Shown: piece by piece, positions 40,361-50,724 of the stretch | Layout: each line of letters begins with the position of its first letter | How positions within the stretch are numbered: position 1 is the first letter of the stretch | Source of the DNA: Perkinsus marinus ATCC 50983 | Lineage: Eukaryota; Perkinsozoa; Perkinsida; Perkinsidae | NCBI RefSeq assembly: GCF_000006405.1 | Contig: NW_003207237.1 | Coordinates: forward strand, 130,071 to 194,070 | Direction of reading: 5' to 3' | Length of the DNA: 64,000 nt | Notes under the pieces: model-generated | Database searches by the model: none | What the model was told of the DNA's origin: nothing | The model's input: the letters and a program-made list of their open reading frames with translations, nothing else | Translations under genes and position numbers: made by a program

Positions 40361-40612
40361 TCACGTGTTGCAACAATTTTCGCATCTAAGGCCACAGATG
40401 AAGTCGTATTGCGAACAGATATGCATCCCGATGTAAGGATCCGTGTTCCTCAAGCAGTTCGTGCACCCATAGCAGTGATCTGGTTCCCGTGAAAGGTCTA
40501 ACTCGTCCGGCCCAAGCCAACCATCATCGTCTAAACCGCGGTTGATAGCATCGTTGGTGAGACCGTTAATAACAGCGAAGATGAGCAGGAGAGATAGGAC
40601 AAAGGAGGGCAT
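40361..40612 (-). CDS. Candidate small secreted cysteine-rich protein, 83 aa
   Basis: From the internal ATG at 40610-40612 the product opens with a textbook signal peptide (PSFVLSLLLIFAVINGL) and ends in a Cys cluster: CYGCTNCLRNTDPYIG, then HICSQYDFICGLRCENCCN. The longer frame that starts at 40828 would place the signal peptide inside the protein and is less likely. An intron near the 3' end could add a further exon. No family is recognised. It resembles the 30260 gene in layout (signal peptide plus Cys-rich tail), not clearly in sequence. Confidence 0.4.
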   Translation of the reverse strand: MPSFVLSLLLIFAVINGLTNDAINRGLDDDGWLGPDELDLSREPDHCYGCTNCLRNTDPYIGMHICSQYDFICGLRCENCCNT

Positions 40613-42027
40613 GATGTTAGTTTGAAGCAGTTGGTACCACAACGCTGCAGTGTGGGAAGTGAGGTGGTTCGTCACTGTGGTATCCCACGGGAATAGCGCT
40701 TCCGAAATCGATCGTGCCGCCAGAGGACGTCTGTCTCCACTCAATCGATCCAACAAAGGATTGAACGATTGAGTCCCAATTGGGGCCTCAGTTTGAAGAG
40801 AGTGCTCACGACGTGCACTGCCACGCAATTGAAGAGTTTGCTCATGGAATGCTTAGGTCGTGATATAGAAGCCCGAGCGCTCAACCACCACATCCTCATT
40901 GTCGAGGGGACACATCGCATTAGCATGTGAGAGTTAGTTCACAGGTGAGATTCACCAAAACAGGGCGATTGCAACGAAATCGCTCGTTCTCGGGCAAGCC
41001 AAGCCATTAATTCGAAGGCGGTATGTTTGAAGTCGAATAAGCTACTCGAAGACTTCGAGTCGAAGTTGATGAACTCCATTGCATGAATTCATCGAGTACC
41101 GTCAAGCTGAGCATTTGTAAATTACAACTTGTGATACTAAGACAGTCTCTGCCTCTGTCAGAGACTTTTAACCGATATGGCCATGGATCTGTGAGACATC
41201 GATGCTGTGATAAAGCATTACAGCACAGTCCCAAATGACGACTAACTCTACAACTAGTTATATACGACGTATACATAGATAAAACGTACCCTACGTGGAG
41301 CATATCGCACAAGAATGATACGCCATTGCTTTACAGCGTGGAGCATTCGTTACGCACATACACGAGGTGCGACTCCAGCTTCGACACCTCATGGTCTGAT
41401 GCTACCAATGGCCTTGGCGGATACTCAACCAGGTAGTACCTGGCAGGTACCGAATCGGTACTACCGATGTCTCTCAATGCTTGAGCGCAATAGTACGTGA
41501 TGTAGCCCAATGGTACGATCGCAATGTGGACTCCACTGTGGAGTCTTCACACTCAAGCACGCAAGCACAAGAGACAACCTCTCTTTCAACTGCTAGGAAA
41601 TATTCTATGACTCATAGACTATGAGCAATGCTCATTGACACAGGCGTTGCACTCTCGGCATCGTCGATGCTGGGATACCCGCACTTTTGTCCGAGGGCCG
41701 CTAGACGGCTCACTGACGGGCCAACGGCGGAAAGCCAGGGCCGTGGTCCGCGCATAATGTTGTCCGCGCAGTGTTGCAGAGATGACTAAGATGGTGCGAG
41801 TCCATGGGCGGTCCAGGCTGAGCCTTTCATGAGTTGTCCACAATTGTCGACCACGTTGACCACTTTCCTGCCAAGTTGACATTGACGATGCATGAGGGTC
41901 AGATTGTCCCCTAAACACCCAACGAGCCTCACTCGCTACTAGCGACGGAGGTTCGTCTAGCGAGTCGCTAGAGATACCAATCCGCTACTTTATTTTCCGT
42001 CACACTATACATCCAACACCTTCCTCC
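40613..42027. other. Hairpin-dense, no gene recognised
   Basis: This lies between the small secreted gene and the MULE transposase remnant. It contains many short palindromes and no convincing coding frame. Confidence 0.35.
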
Positions 42028-43169
42028 ATGAATTCTCTTTGCGAGTCCGACGAGCGTCAGGCGATTGTCCACATCGTTGGAATGGACATCGTCGATGACC
42101 GTGGGAGGTACGAAAGCTTCTTTGCTCCTCTGGACCAAGTTTTTGGTGATATTGCCAACGGCGAGATTGTCAGGATTACAGACAGAAGGGGCGACTTGAG
42201 GATCGTAGTAGTGCTCCTCGTCGCTTTTGTCGGTTACAGCGATGAGATCGACTATGATGATCACGGTATAGCTTTTCTGAATCGTGCGTCTGGAATATTG
42301 TGGGATAGAAGGTTCTACGTCGCACCTCCTGGTTGGGAGCAGTTATGGACCGGAGTTGCAGAGATAGATGGCCACTATGTTCCTACCTATTTCGTCTTGA
42401 TGACAAGGCGGACGCAGCAAGAGTACGAACGAGCACTACTGCAAATTCGTACCGACCTTGCTCAATGTCAACTCTTCCACATTGTTAGCACATTGTATTA
42501 CATAACGGACTATGAAATTGCGATGCGAAATGCATTGGTATAAATGTGGGAGATTGGTGAAGAGCAGCTTAGAGGATGTCTATGGCATCTTGGTCGCTGT
42601 TGGGTCCGTAATATGCAAGATGAATTGGCGGCTGAATACCGAGCCCCCAGGCACTTGAGAACGGATAAAGGACGGTGGACTACCGTCGGTGGTTACATCG
42701 AATATGCGGGATTGCGTGCCTACCTGTCGACGACTGTCTTGCGGCCTGGCAGCACCTACAGCAGACCGCGCCGCAAGGTGCTGACATAGAGCGTTTTATA
42801 GCCTACATAGAAGTCAACAATGTAGGCCCCAACGCCGTATTCCCGCCTATCCAATGGTGTGCCGAGTCGTCCATTGATGCAACCCAGCGTACCACAAGCC
42901 CTGTGGAAGGACTACACAGTGATCTCAACCATAGCTTCACAACAGCTCATCCTCCCGTCAAGGGGTTCTGCGAGAAGCTCAAGATTGTCCAATCAAAAGC
43001 CGACACTCGTTTGAACTCTGTGATGGATGGAACTCCACCTCGTGACTCCAGGAGCAAAGAACAGCGCAGGTTGCATCACTACCAGGACTACCGAGCTGGT
43101 AGGATAAACTTGGACACCTACTTGGAACGCATAAGCGAACTAAGTGGAATCCGAGTGAGAGATTTATAG
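42028..43169 (+). pseudogene. MULE-type transposase remnant
   Basis: The sequence matches the MULE (Mutator-like) transposase domain. The first block has WEQLWTGVAEIDGHYVPTYF, FVLMTRRTQQEYERAL and the DYEIAMRNA segment that carries a catalytic acid. The next block, GCLWHLGRCWVRNMQDELAA, is the usual Cys/His helix, and the last, RTTSPVEGLHSDLNHSF, is the conserved (T)N-x-VEGWHR-like end. The domain is broken twice: an in-frame TAA at 42541-42543 with coding continuing directly after it in the same frame, and a one-base shift near 42730. The N-terminal DNA-binding part is absent or beyond recognition. It sits in the middle of the hairpin-dense region. Confidence 0.7.
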
Positions 43170-44257
43170 CACCTTGCTGACCGTGCAGTTTCTGAAGTTT
43201 CTATAGATTGGTCAACCGTGTCTGGTTGTTAATTACATTAGTGAGTTTTGCCTAGGGTGGGCCCTTTCCGCCAGAAAGTTTCTGGGGCCAGTTGAGAATC
43301 TCAACTGTCTCCGGAAACTTGAGATTTGTCAAGTGTGCCAAATCGTAGAGAGTTGTAGTGAATATCATCAACCCAGCACTTTCAGGGGCAGTTGAGATTT
43401 GTCAATCGTTGACAGGCATAGTTGAATTCAAGATTCAGGTAAGGTGTATCCATGACAGAGACGAGTTGTTGGGAGTCGGGTCGCCACGTTCCATATGCGC
43501 ACTCTTGCTGACTTTCCCGCGAAATGCCAGGTCGAGTATTTGAACGTAGCCGAATAGCGAACTCAGCACATGTTGAGTAGAGTTGCCAAAACTGCTGGAA
43601 CGTGGTGCGTGTCTCACACTAATTCACATTTCAGCACCTTTAAGACTGTGATGTGGAGATATGAAAACGCAGGTGCTAAGGTTGGCGAATAGTGCTTACC
43701 GATTGCGCACTGGATTGCTTGCGGAGAACCAGGTTTCACCAACTCGCCAAGCTTGGTGATTTCGGGTCCTAATGAACTCTCGCCAACACGCTCAATCATG
43801 GGATACGGCCGCTTTTGAACCATATTTCACCTCTTTGGCATCAACACCTAACGAATTTCACCGAGAAGTGGCGGAAACTGGTTGAGGTAATCCGTAGTTT
43901 CGTTCGCCCAAATGATCTATTCCGTTCTGTGCGCACGGTTACAGCAACTTGGTATTGGTGTAACATGCCAGTGGCTCAGATATTGCTATAAAACTTGGTG
44001 AACTTATCGGTATTCGCCAAGTACGTGTCGTAAAACGCCGATATCTTGGTATAATCATTTGTTTATGAAGATTACACCATCTTTGGCGATATCCGCTTTC
44101 TATCGATCACGGTTGGTATATTCCCGAGTCGGAGTCGAATATCGCCAGGTGATTTGTTCAAATCTGGTTTTGTGACAGGCTTTCGACACAACTTTGTGAT
44201 GATTCCTGTCCGACGAGAGTTGTATCAAGGCCGCATACCGCCAAGTTGGACTCAACC

Positions 44258-44334
44258 GCACACTTCCCCGGGGGAAGTGTGCAACGAAAAGCAGAACCAA
44301 GGGGGAAGTTCCCCCTTGGTTCTGCTTTTCGTTG
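44258..44334. repeat. Two adjacent perfect hairpins (12-bp and 26-bp arms)
   Basis: First, GCACACTTCCCC and its exact reverse complement with a 1-nt loop (44258-44282). Next to it, a 26-nt arm starting CAACGAAAAGCAGAACC (44282-44307) and its exact complement (44309-44334) with a 1-nt loop. Confidence 0.95.
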
Positions 44335-44401
44335 TCTGTTCTCAGTGACTTTCGATGCCTTTGGACTCTGAGTTCAAATGATTATCATGTCTTGTGGTAG
44401 G

Positions 44402-44460
44402 GCGATAGACGGTCTATCATAGACCGACCGAGACTCGATCGGTCTATGATAGATCGATCA
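44402..44460. repeat. Inverted repeat around GGTCTATCATAGACC
   Basis: Nested palindromes: GGTCTATCATAGACC itself, and a larger pair CTATCATAGACCGA / TCGGTCTATGATAG. Confidence 0.85.
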
Positions 44461-45462
44461 TCGAGTACAGGAGAGTTCGCGCGGGAAGCCCAGGATCTAC
44501 TTACATGAGTTTTACCACGGCAGAGTTAATCCTTTGTAAACTTTGCCGAGCCGGCAAGGCCCAACGAGGAAGTTGAACAGCGTCGTATGGCCTTGTATGA
44601 ATCGATCGGTGATCTCCGATCATCATATCTCCATAGAGATTCTCCTTTTCGATGGAATGCTCCGACCAAAGCTCGAGTTCAATAATTCATGGCTGAATAA
44701 CGCTCCGACCAAGGCTCCGACTAAGAAGCAGCTCAGGCTTATTTGGAAAGACTGCGGCAGCACTTGAAGGAGGTTCAACAAATTGGGTCACAATACATCA
44801 AGCAGGTGGCAGGGAAGCGAGCGCTGGAACATAGAGAGGATATGGAGCCTGAAGAGGTGTTTCATCCTAAAGCTCAGGTACCTGAAACTTTCAGGTAGGT
44901 TGTCCTAACAGGATAGTATCCTAGTGTTGGTGACTTGAGTTCAGGTAGGCGACAAAGTTGCCTTCAAAAGAGACTCTTCGGCCACAGTACATAGCTCTAA
45001 GTTCCAGAAGCGCAAGTTCCATGGGGTGCATCTAGTGACCAAGGTGTTGTCCCCAATCAGTTACCGGTTACTAGTTACCGTTACCTGGTTACCCCATTAC
45101 CAGTCGTTGCGTCCCGAAACGACCTTATTGGTAACAGCGCTGTAACTCCGGAACTTCTTATTCCAGCAGAGGTACGTAATAGATCATCCCCAACTACTTC
45201 AGTACTCAAGTCATTACCGTTAATAGATGCCATAATCAACAGGCAGAGTAGTAGAGACATAATGGGAAAAAAGGTGCAATGATCAATGGCGTGACGCCCT
45301 TCTTCTTGGGGACAGCACGCATGTCATCACGCGGAGGCACCGATAGCAAGTTCGGTGGAAAAGTAAAGACATACAACTGATAGCATTGTCGTGATGACTC
45401 AACAAGATACTATTTACTGTCTCTTGGATCTAGGAGTGACAATCACCCCCCGACAATGTCTA

Positions 45463-46482
45463 TCACTGTATATATCCTCTCTGGCTGAGCAGCTCAATCG
45501 ATTCACAGCTGAGCTTGCCGTCCGGTTCGAGGAAAGTATCAGAAGTTGAGAACTTCACCTGGGACTTAGAAACCGTAACCAGCCTTCTTTCACGCGGCTG
45601 TCTACGAAACCAGAACAGAGGAGTCGGAGACGCATACGGTTCAACCTTGACCTTGCCACGCAGGGGATCGGCCACGACCCTACCAACATCAAGAGACTTC
45701 ACCTGGCCGTCAAGTTCCTCAACCTCAAACATAATCATCATGTCAGGAGCGAGAGAGTTAAACTCGACCTTCATGGCCTGATGGTCGTCTCCGGCGACAT
45801 CAGAATAGCGAGGGTCAGGGCAATAGGGAACACACTGGCCACGACTAACAGGATCTTCCTCACCACGTAGGTAGACGAGAGAGCCATCGACGTTTCCAAT
45901 ACGGAAGGGACCCAGAGCCACCCGGCCACTGTAACCACGTTGCTGGACAACGAAAACCAAATCGCCCTCGTGCAGGTCACTGCCGTAAGAGCCAGAGCGC
46001 CACTTTTCGGCGCGCGAGATAGCATTAGCTCGGCTGCGATCTCTAGATCTTCGTTTCTGCTCAACGATGACGTTCAGCATGTTTTCGATCTTCTCCGGAT
46101 CCGCCGGACCCGGATCGTCATCACCATAGGCAACCTCCAGTAAGGTCTTAGGCTTCTTTCCTGTGACAATCTCATAAGGGCAATAGGCACATCCATCTGC
46201 AGCAGAAGAATTATGGAGAAGTCGGGCAGCTGCTACGAGAGCCATCAGCTGGCCCGCGCTGGTAATGACCTCGCCAGAGCGACGAATGACATACTTAATC
46301 TCCTTCACCGCAGCCTCAGCGATACCATTTCCTCTCGGCCAATACGGAGGTGATAATGTCCGCTTCACTTGATGACGTTCAAAGAGAGATTTCACAGTCG
46401 CCGAGCAGAAGCCTGCATCGTTATCATGGGTGATTGAATCGAACCACCCCCATCGACTTACCCAAACATCATAAAGGGCCAA
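45463..46482 (-). pseudogene. Retrotransposon integrase, 5'-truncated
   Basis: Integrase inserts the element's cDNA into the genome. The 339-codon frame contains the DDE core from the second Asp on: GWFDSITHDNDAGFCSATVK, then PPYWPRGNGIAEAAVKEIKY with the catalytic Glu region, and DGCAYCPYEIVTGKKP near the end of the core. The tail has an SH3-like strand set (FVVQQRGYSGRVALGPFRIG). The zinc-binding N-terminus and the first catalytic Asp are missing: the frame begins right where foreign TCGA-rich sequence starts (about 46490). Confidence 0.72.
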
Positions 46483-46489
46483 GGCAGTC

Positions 46490-48160
46490 GATTGAGCGGA
46501 TCATACTTCTGAACTTTTCGAGTTTCGAGGCTCGATCTCGAATCGATTCGGTCCCAGAGGTTATACAATCGATTGGTCCAATATCGATACCGGTAACCGA
46601 GAATCGATCTCGAATCGATTCTTTCGATTTAGGGGCGCCGGTTCGATCCAAGGCTCCGGCATTTTTATGTATTTTCTATTTCGAAAAGTTGCGCACAATG
46701 GAACCACTGAAACCCGGCACCTGCTCATCCGCGCCCCTAGATTCGTCGCCCCTAAGGTACTCAATCCGCCCCTAAATTGCCCAATCTGCCCCTAAATGAC
46801 TCGTACCGGCCCCTAACTTTTCAAGCTACCCGAGCGTCCCTGAAGCTTCACTGCAAGCATGTCACGTGGCTTTGTTGACTGCCATGACATCTTGAGGAAA
46901 ACTCATGTGCATCACGCTTGACCCTGGCCGTCTGAAAGATACATGTTCGAACTTGACCAGCCACTGGCTTGAACGTTTCGAAACCTTGGCCGACGCAATG
47001 ATCAATCTAGTTTCACATCGTTGTGTTGAGCCGTGCTATCTACTGATCTTGGCCGGCGGCCAATGGCCGCCCTGAACACGTACTGAGCGTACTGAACTCC
47101 ACCACGTAACTACATTTATTAGCTAAGCATACTGGTATGGGTCACTGAGACAGAAACTGTCAGTCTCAGAGAAGCTGTAACGATAGCGGATGACTCATCC
47201 AACTTTAGAACGCATGTGGCATATTTAGGGACGGATTGAGTAATTTAGGGGCGGGGCGAAGAATCCGGATTTTTGAACCTATGCTATATGCGATAACTAT
47301 TAGAGTTATTAGGCTACTTAGTAGCCGCTACTAGGGATATTGAATTTGCGGTGTGGATTATGCTCAGAAATAGTATTTGGATAATCTTCTTCTGAATTAC
47401 CGAAGAACTATCTCGAGGGTTCGTCGAGGCTCGAGGCAAACGCGCAATCTGACCGAACCCGGGGAATACCATCCTTCCGACCCGGGGAATCGGCATCTGC
47501 AGAATATCTGGCTGTCGCCGCAATTGGCAGCGTGCCACAGCAAAGCGACTCGCCTCGGGCGAACAGCAAGGTCGTGCGCGGATATTCAGTATCTCGCTGA
47601 TGGAGTCTATCCGAGTCAGATAATCAGACAGCCTCCCAGTGCCTGTGGCTATCAACTGAGCGGTCTAGCCTCGACCCTTACTTTTTCTTCTCGTGGAAGT
47701 GCTTTGCTAAAGGCATCCTGAATTGTTGCAATAATATGACAGGTGCTGTAGACCCTATAAGTAACCCTCAATGCTGACGTAGGAGAGCATTTCAATGAAT
47801 TTCGAATTTCGAGGTGGATCGATTCCTCGAATCGAATCGATTCGTCTGCCCGCCGCAGCATCCTCGATTGATTAGCACCGAACAATCGATCGATTTTCGA
47901 TATCTCGATCCAATCGAGCCTCGGTCCGATGTATGCCTTGGAGACACCGACTCCATCATCGAAGGAGGACTGCTCAACACAGAATCTATATTGGAGGTCG
48001 CGCTGCCACCCTGGCAACACCGCCTCGACCGTACACCTCTGTCAACGGCGTCCAATGCATCTCGCATCAACCATGAAATACCAGGCGGGCCTGCCTTCGT
48101 ATTCCTACCAATAATACGCACCGCTTTCTCCGAATACAATATATCTAACTGAAAATATTT
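46490..48160. repeat. Foreign insert with TCGA-rich ends and GCCCCTAA motifs
   Basis: Both ends are rich in TCGATTCGA-like palindromes (46540-46632 and about 47800-47920). Inside are repeated GCCCCTAA units (about 46731-46822). An inverted counterpart (TTTAGGGACGGATTGAGTAATTTAGGGGCGGG, read in two parts) lies at 47218-47262. No protein motif is seen; the open frames on both strands follow from the palindromic sequence. Confidence 0.55.
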
Positions 48161-48169
48161 TAAGAAGTC

Positions 48170-48581
48170 ATGCCCCTGGGGCGTTGCCCCAAAATCACGG
48201 GGAACGCCAACGATTCTACAATAAAGGCTGTAATCGAAGAGGGAATACTCAACTCCTCAGCAGCGGAGCGGGCTCTCTCCCCCACCCCTGTTGCTGTAAT
48301 CAGATTAATCGCTAATGTTGCCACACCAATAATCTTACAAGAGGACTCGTCTATTGTAATCAACGACGGCCCATTCACGGGGCCATTTTCACAGCCAGCA
48401 TTGCTGGCCCAGCAAGCATCACATCACGTGCTACCATCGTGGCACAGCAGCCAGTATCCACGAGGCAGCGAACAGGGCCAACAGACTGAAAATTTGACAC
48501 AAGTTGTACAGACAAGAGTAGACCAGAATCATCTCCAAAATGGTACAAAGTCAATGTTTTCTTATGATCAAAATGGGTCAA
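48170..48581 (-). pseudogene. Retropepsin-like aspartic protease
   Basis: This matures retroelement polyproteins. The active-site block is CLVDTGCCATMVARDVM in the first frame (48581-48375). The rest of the fold appears in another frame (48378-48160): SLITIDESSCKIIGVATLAI, then FPVILGQR, which resembles the usual second-half ILG motif. The frame change marks a break. Confidence 0.6.
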
Positions 48582-48625
48582 TACTTTAGCGACTGGCGAC
48601 CGCGGGCTGCTGGGCGGCCGCCCCG

Positions 48626-49243
48626 CTAATTTCCCTGTTCCGGCGTCACACCCTCCTTAATCTTCTCCAGCAGAGCGGGGCGCTCAGGACACGAGCGGGA
48701 CAAGTGTGCCTTAGAGCCACAGATGAAGCAACCCTGACTGCACTTCTTATGAGGACAGTTATAGGATGCATGCTTCCCCTCACAGATCCCGCACGGCATC
48801 AGCTGTCTCCTGGGCTGCGTGAGTCCTGCACGCATGTCCCTATCCTTACGCCCAGTGTCTTGCTGAGCCTTGAGGAGGTCCTTCAGGGACCCGAGCAGGG
48901 CATTCTGCGAAGTATGCATAGCGTTGATAGCCTTAGTCTGAGATTCGATAAGCGAAGCCAACTGCTTGTCCTTGTCTGGGGAAGGTTGAACCACCGCCCC
49001 GGGGCACGCATGCTCATCCTCGGACACAGCCGCCGCAGCGTGCTTGGCCGTCCGAGACTGCTTTCCTCTGTAATCCTCTATAATCTGGCAGACCTCAGTG
49101 ATACCCTCAGGTCGACGTCTTCTCAAAACCGGCCTGGCTCCCTCCGGGGTACAGGCAATGAGCCGATCCAACAACATCCGACTTTTGACCGAAGGGGGAA
49201 GTTTCTCCTCCGCCGGTAACATCTTGATCGATTGATGCGTCAC
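48626..49243 (-). CDS. Retrotransposon Gag with zinc knuckles, 205 aa
   Basis: The C-terminus holds two closely spaced Cys/His knuckles, CGICEGKHASYNCPHKKC and CFICGSKAHLSRSC, the RNA-binding motif of retroelement nucleocapsids. Before them is a helical Gln/Lys-rich linker. The N-terminal capsid-like part is short, so the start may be lost. It lies just upstream of the protease in the element's own direction. Confidence 0.7.
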   Translation of the reverse strand: MTHQSIKMLPAEEKLPPSVKSRMLLDRLIACTPEGARPVLRRRRPEGITEVCQIIEDYRGKQSRTAKHAAAAVSEDEHACPGAVVQPSPDKDKQLASLIESQTKAINAMHTSQNALLGSLKDLLKAQQDTGRKDRDMRAGLTQPRRQLMPCGICEGKHASYNCPHKKCSQGCFICGSKAHLSRSCPERPALLEKIKEGVTPEQGN

Positions 49244-50262
49244 GTCACCATCTGGACGTCACGCTTTGTGGTTCCTTACGGCATTGCGTGTGGTTCCTCA
49301 CGGAATTACCTTGCTTCCGAGCTTTGGTGTTTTGTACTTATTCGACCTTCGGACTAACGTACTGTCGAGTTCACTAGTAATAGCAGAACGATCTTGGTCA
49401 CAGTAGTTCTCCTCTCGACGGACTACAGGTATCTGTGATGGGGGCGCGTCAGTGACGCGGCGTCACGTGGCACGTCACGTGGCACGTCACGTGGCGTCAC
49501 GTTACGCCTGAGAAGCAAGACGTGCACGCATGCATGACGAGTCGTTCGTTGCAGGAAGAGCCTTTGAAGTCGGGGGCCCCGACTCGGGGCTCGGAAGGGA
49601 CGGCCGGGGCTTACTCTGGCCACCTTTTTTGGGCCGTCCTTTTTTTGACGTGCGACGTGGGGCACGTCGCACACGTCGCCGATGGCGACTCGCCACGTCA
49701 CGTGGCGCTGTCGCGCTGTCGCGCTGCACGCATCCTGCAGACTCTGCAGTGCAGAGTGTTCCTGGTGTTACCGGAACTTCCCGCCGTTTGTGGCGATAAC
49801 TCAGGATGCCTTGTGGGAATTTCATAATACGATAGACATCTGTGTCTCGGTGTAAAACTCGAGACAGAATTCTGCAGATGATAGGGGAGCAGACTAGACA
49901 TTTCGACCGCCCCCCTTCACGAAGTCTCTGCTGGGCCTGTCGTTTTTGGCTGTCGATTGGCTACGTCGTTCCTCATCGACTTCAGAACCAGTAGAACTCT
50001 CGAGAGCTGCTGTCCGGGTGTATAGTCCTTCCCTCCCGTGCTCAGAGCACGGTGCTCTTGGAAGAGGCCTCTCATGAAGTGGTTATTGCTTTGTCGTTCT
50101 CGCTTCCCGGGGGCGCGATGTAGCGGTGGGGCGCGGCGCACGCTCAGCTCTTTCAATTCTTCGTTTCTCGGTTGACAAATCGGGGAAAATTGAACTGACG
50201 ATGATGCCAACGACATGATTCTTATACTCTCATGTCAGTTATATCCACTTTTGAGTGATACT
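49244..50262. other. GC-rich upstream region of the retrotransposon
   Basis: It holds a CACGTG-rich tandem array (49461-49500) and CGCGCTGT repeats (about 49707-49728). The overlapping frames of 90-107 codons on both strands come from these repeats. It may contain the remains of an LTR or leader. Confidence 0.35.
49461..49500. repeat. 12-bp tandem array with CACGTG cores
   Basis: About three copies of CGTCACGTGGCA in a row, followed by a shorter CGTCACGTTACG. Confidence 0.85.
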
Positions 50263-50724
50263 ATGAACATCTACTTCATTCACTCCTTCATAGCTACTTC
50301 TTTCTTGGTGCTATGCGGACCTAAAACACCCGGAGGAACCTGCCAACCTGAAATACCCGAAGGAGACTACTACACAATGGTCACTCCAGAAACCTGTGCC
50401 CAGTTAACCTGGCGGTCGATGATATCACAAGGGTTATATTCGGTGAACATCCGTTTAAGGTGCAAAGTAGAAATGGGACCGCTAACCTTGATAGTATATC
50501 AACGTGCGCCTGGATTATTCAAGGTCACGCGAGCCAGCATGGCCGAGCTCGAGCGATTCGTCAAAGACGGTGCCTCGAAATGCCCCGGTATGATAAAATT
50601 TGACACCGAGTTCGACTTCGCGAGGTACGCTTACATCGGATCCCAGAATCTTCTAGTAACTACGGTTGGCGGTGTCGGAGCTCTCACCGATTTCAAGCAG
50701 GGGAAGTGCCCGCAGGATCTATGA
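50263..50724 (+). CDS. Small secreted protein, 153 aa, unknown family
   Basis: The Met at 50263 is followed by a signal peptide (NIYFIHSFIATSFLVLCG). The mature protein has a polar, beta-rich look with a few Cys (GTCQPEIPEGDYYTM, ETCAQLTW, LRCKVEMG, SKCPGMIKF, GKCPQDL): five in the mature chain, counting from GTCQ. The in-frame Met at 50215 adds 16 residues before the signal peptide and is less likely. It is a single exon. I do not recognise the family; lineage-specific secreted proteins of this size are common in parasitic protists. Confidence 0.55.
   Translation: MNIYFIHSFIATSFLVLCGPKTPGGTCQPEIPEGDYYTMVTPETCAQLTWRSMISQGLYSVNIRLRCKVEMGPLTLIVYQRAPGLFKVTRASMAELERFVKDGASKCPGMIKFDTEFDFARYAYIGSQNLLVTTVGGVGALTDFKQGKCPQDL

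Larger units (their letters stand above)
38505..41620. repeat. Hairpin-dense region, left part
   Basis: Short perfect inverted repeats follow each other every ~30-150 bp. Examples: GTGCTTTAAGCAC (38524-38536); CGGCACT...AGTGCCG (about 38613-38630); GGGTGAC...GTCACCC (about 39193); AGCCAACATC...GATGTTGGCT with a nested AGTACT pair (39410-39450); ACTCAATCG...CGATTGAGT (about 40739-40776); ACTCGAAGACTTCGAGT (about 41044); GGTAGTACC...GGTACTACC (about 41431-41464). No shared primary sequence links them. Confidence 0.6.
43170..45462. other. Hairpin-dense, no gene recognised
   Basis: This joins the MULE remnant and the retrotransposon. It holds strong inverted repeats (44258-44334, 44402-44460) and TTACCGGTTAC-like tracts near 45057-45105. 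No coding frame is convincing. Confidence 0.35.
45463..49243 (-). mobile_element. Degraded LTR retrotransposon (gag, protease, integrase; RT missing)
   Basis: On the minus strand the order is gag (49243-48626), aspartic protease (about 48581-48170), a 1.7 kb stretch without retroviral motifs (about 48160-46490), then integrase (46482-45463). Reverse transcriptase, RNase H and the N-terminal part of integrase are not found. No matching LTR pair was seen between about 44.5-45.4 kb and 49.3-50.2 kb. Gag-PR-...-IN order suggests the Ty3/gypsy type, but without RT this is tentative. Confidence 0.7.

Noticed and set aside
38505-44460. CRISPR-like array or tRNA cluster in the hairpin-rich region
   Set aside because: The hairpins have no common repeat sequence and no even spacers, and none folds as a tRNA cloverleaf with the conserved T-loop GTTC...; the context is eukaryotic.
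47314-48152. Overlapping frames of about 112-122 codons on both strands
   Set aside because: The sequence is rich in TCGA palindromes, which keep frames open on both strands at once; no protein motif is present.
49423-49827. Frames of 89-107 codons on both strands
   Set aside because: They come from GC-rich tandem repeats (CACGTG units), shown by repeated RDVP residues.
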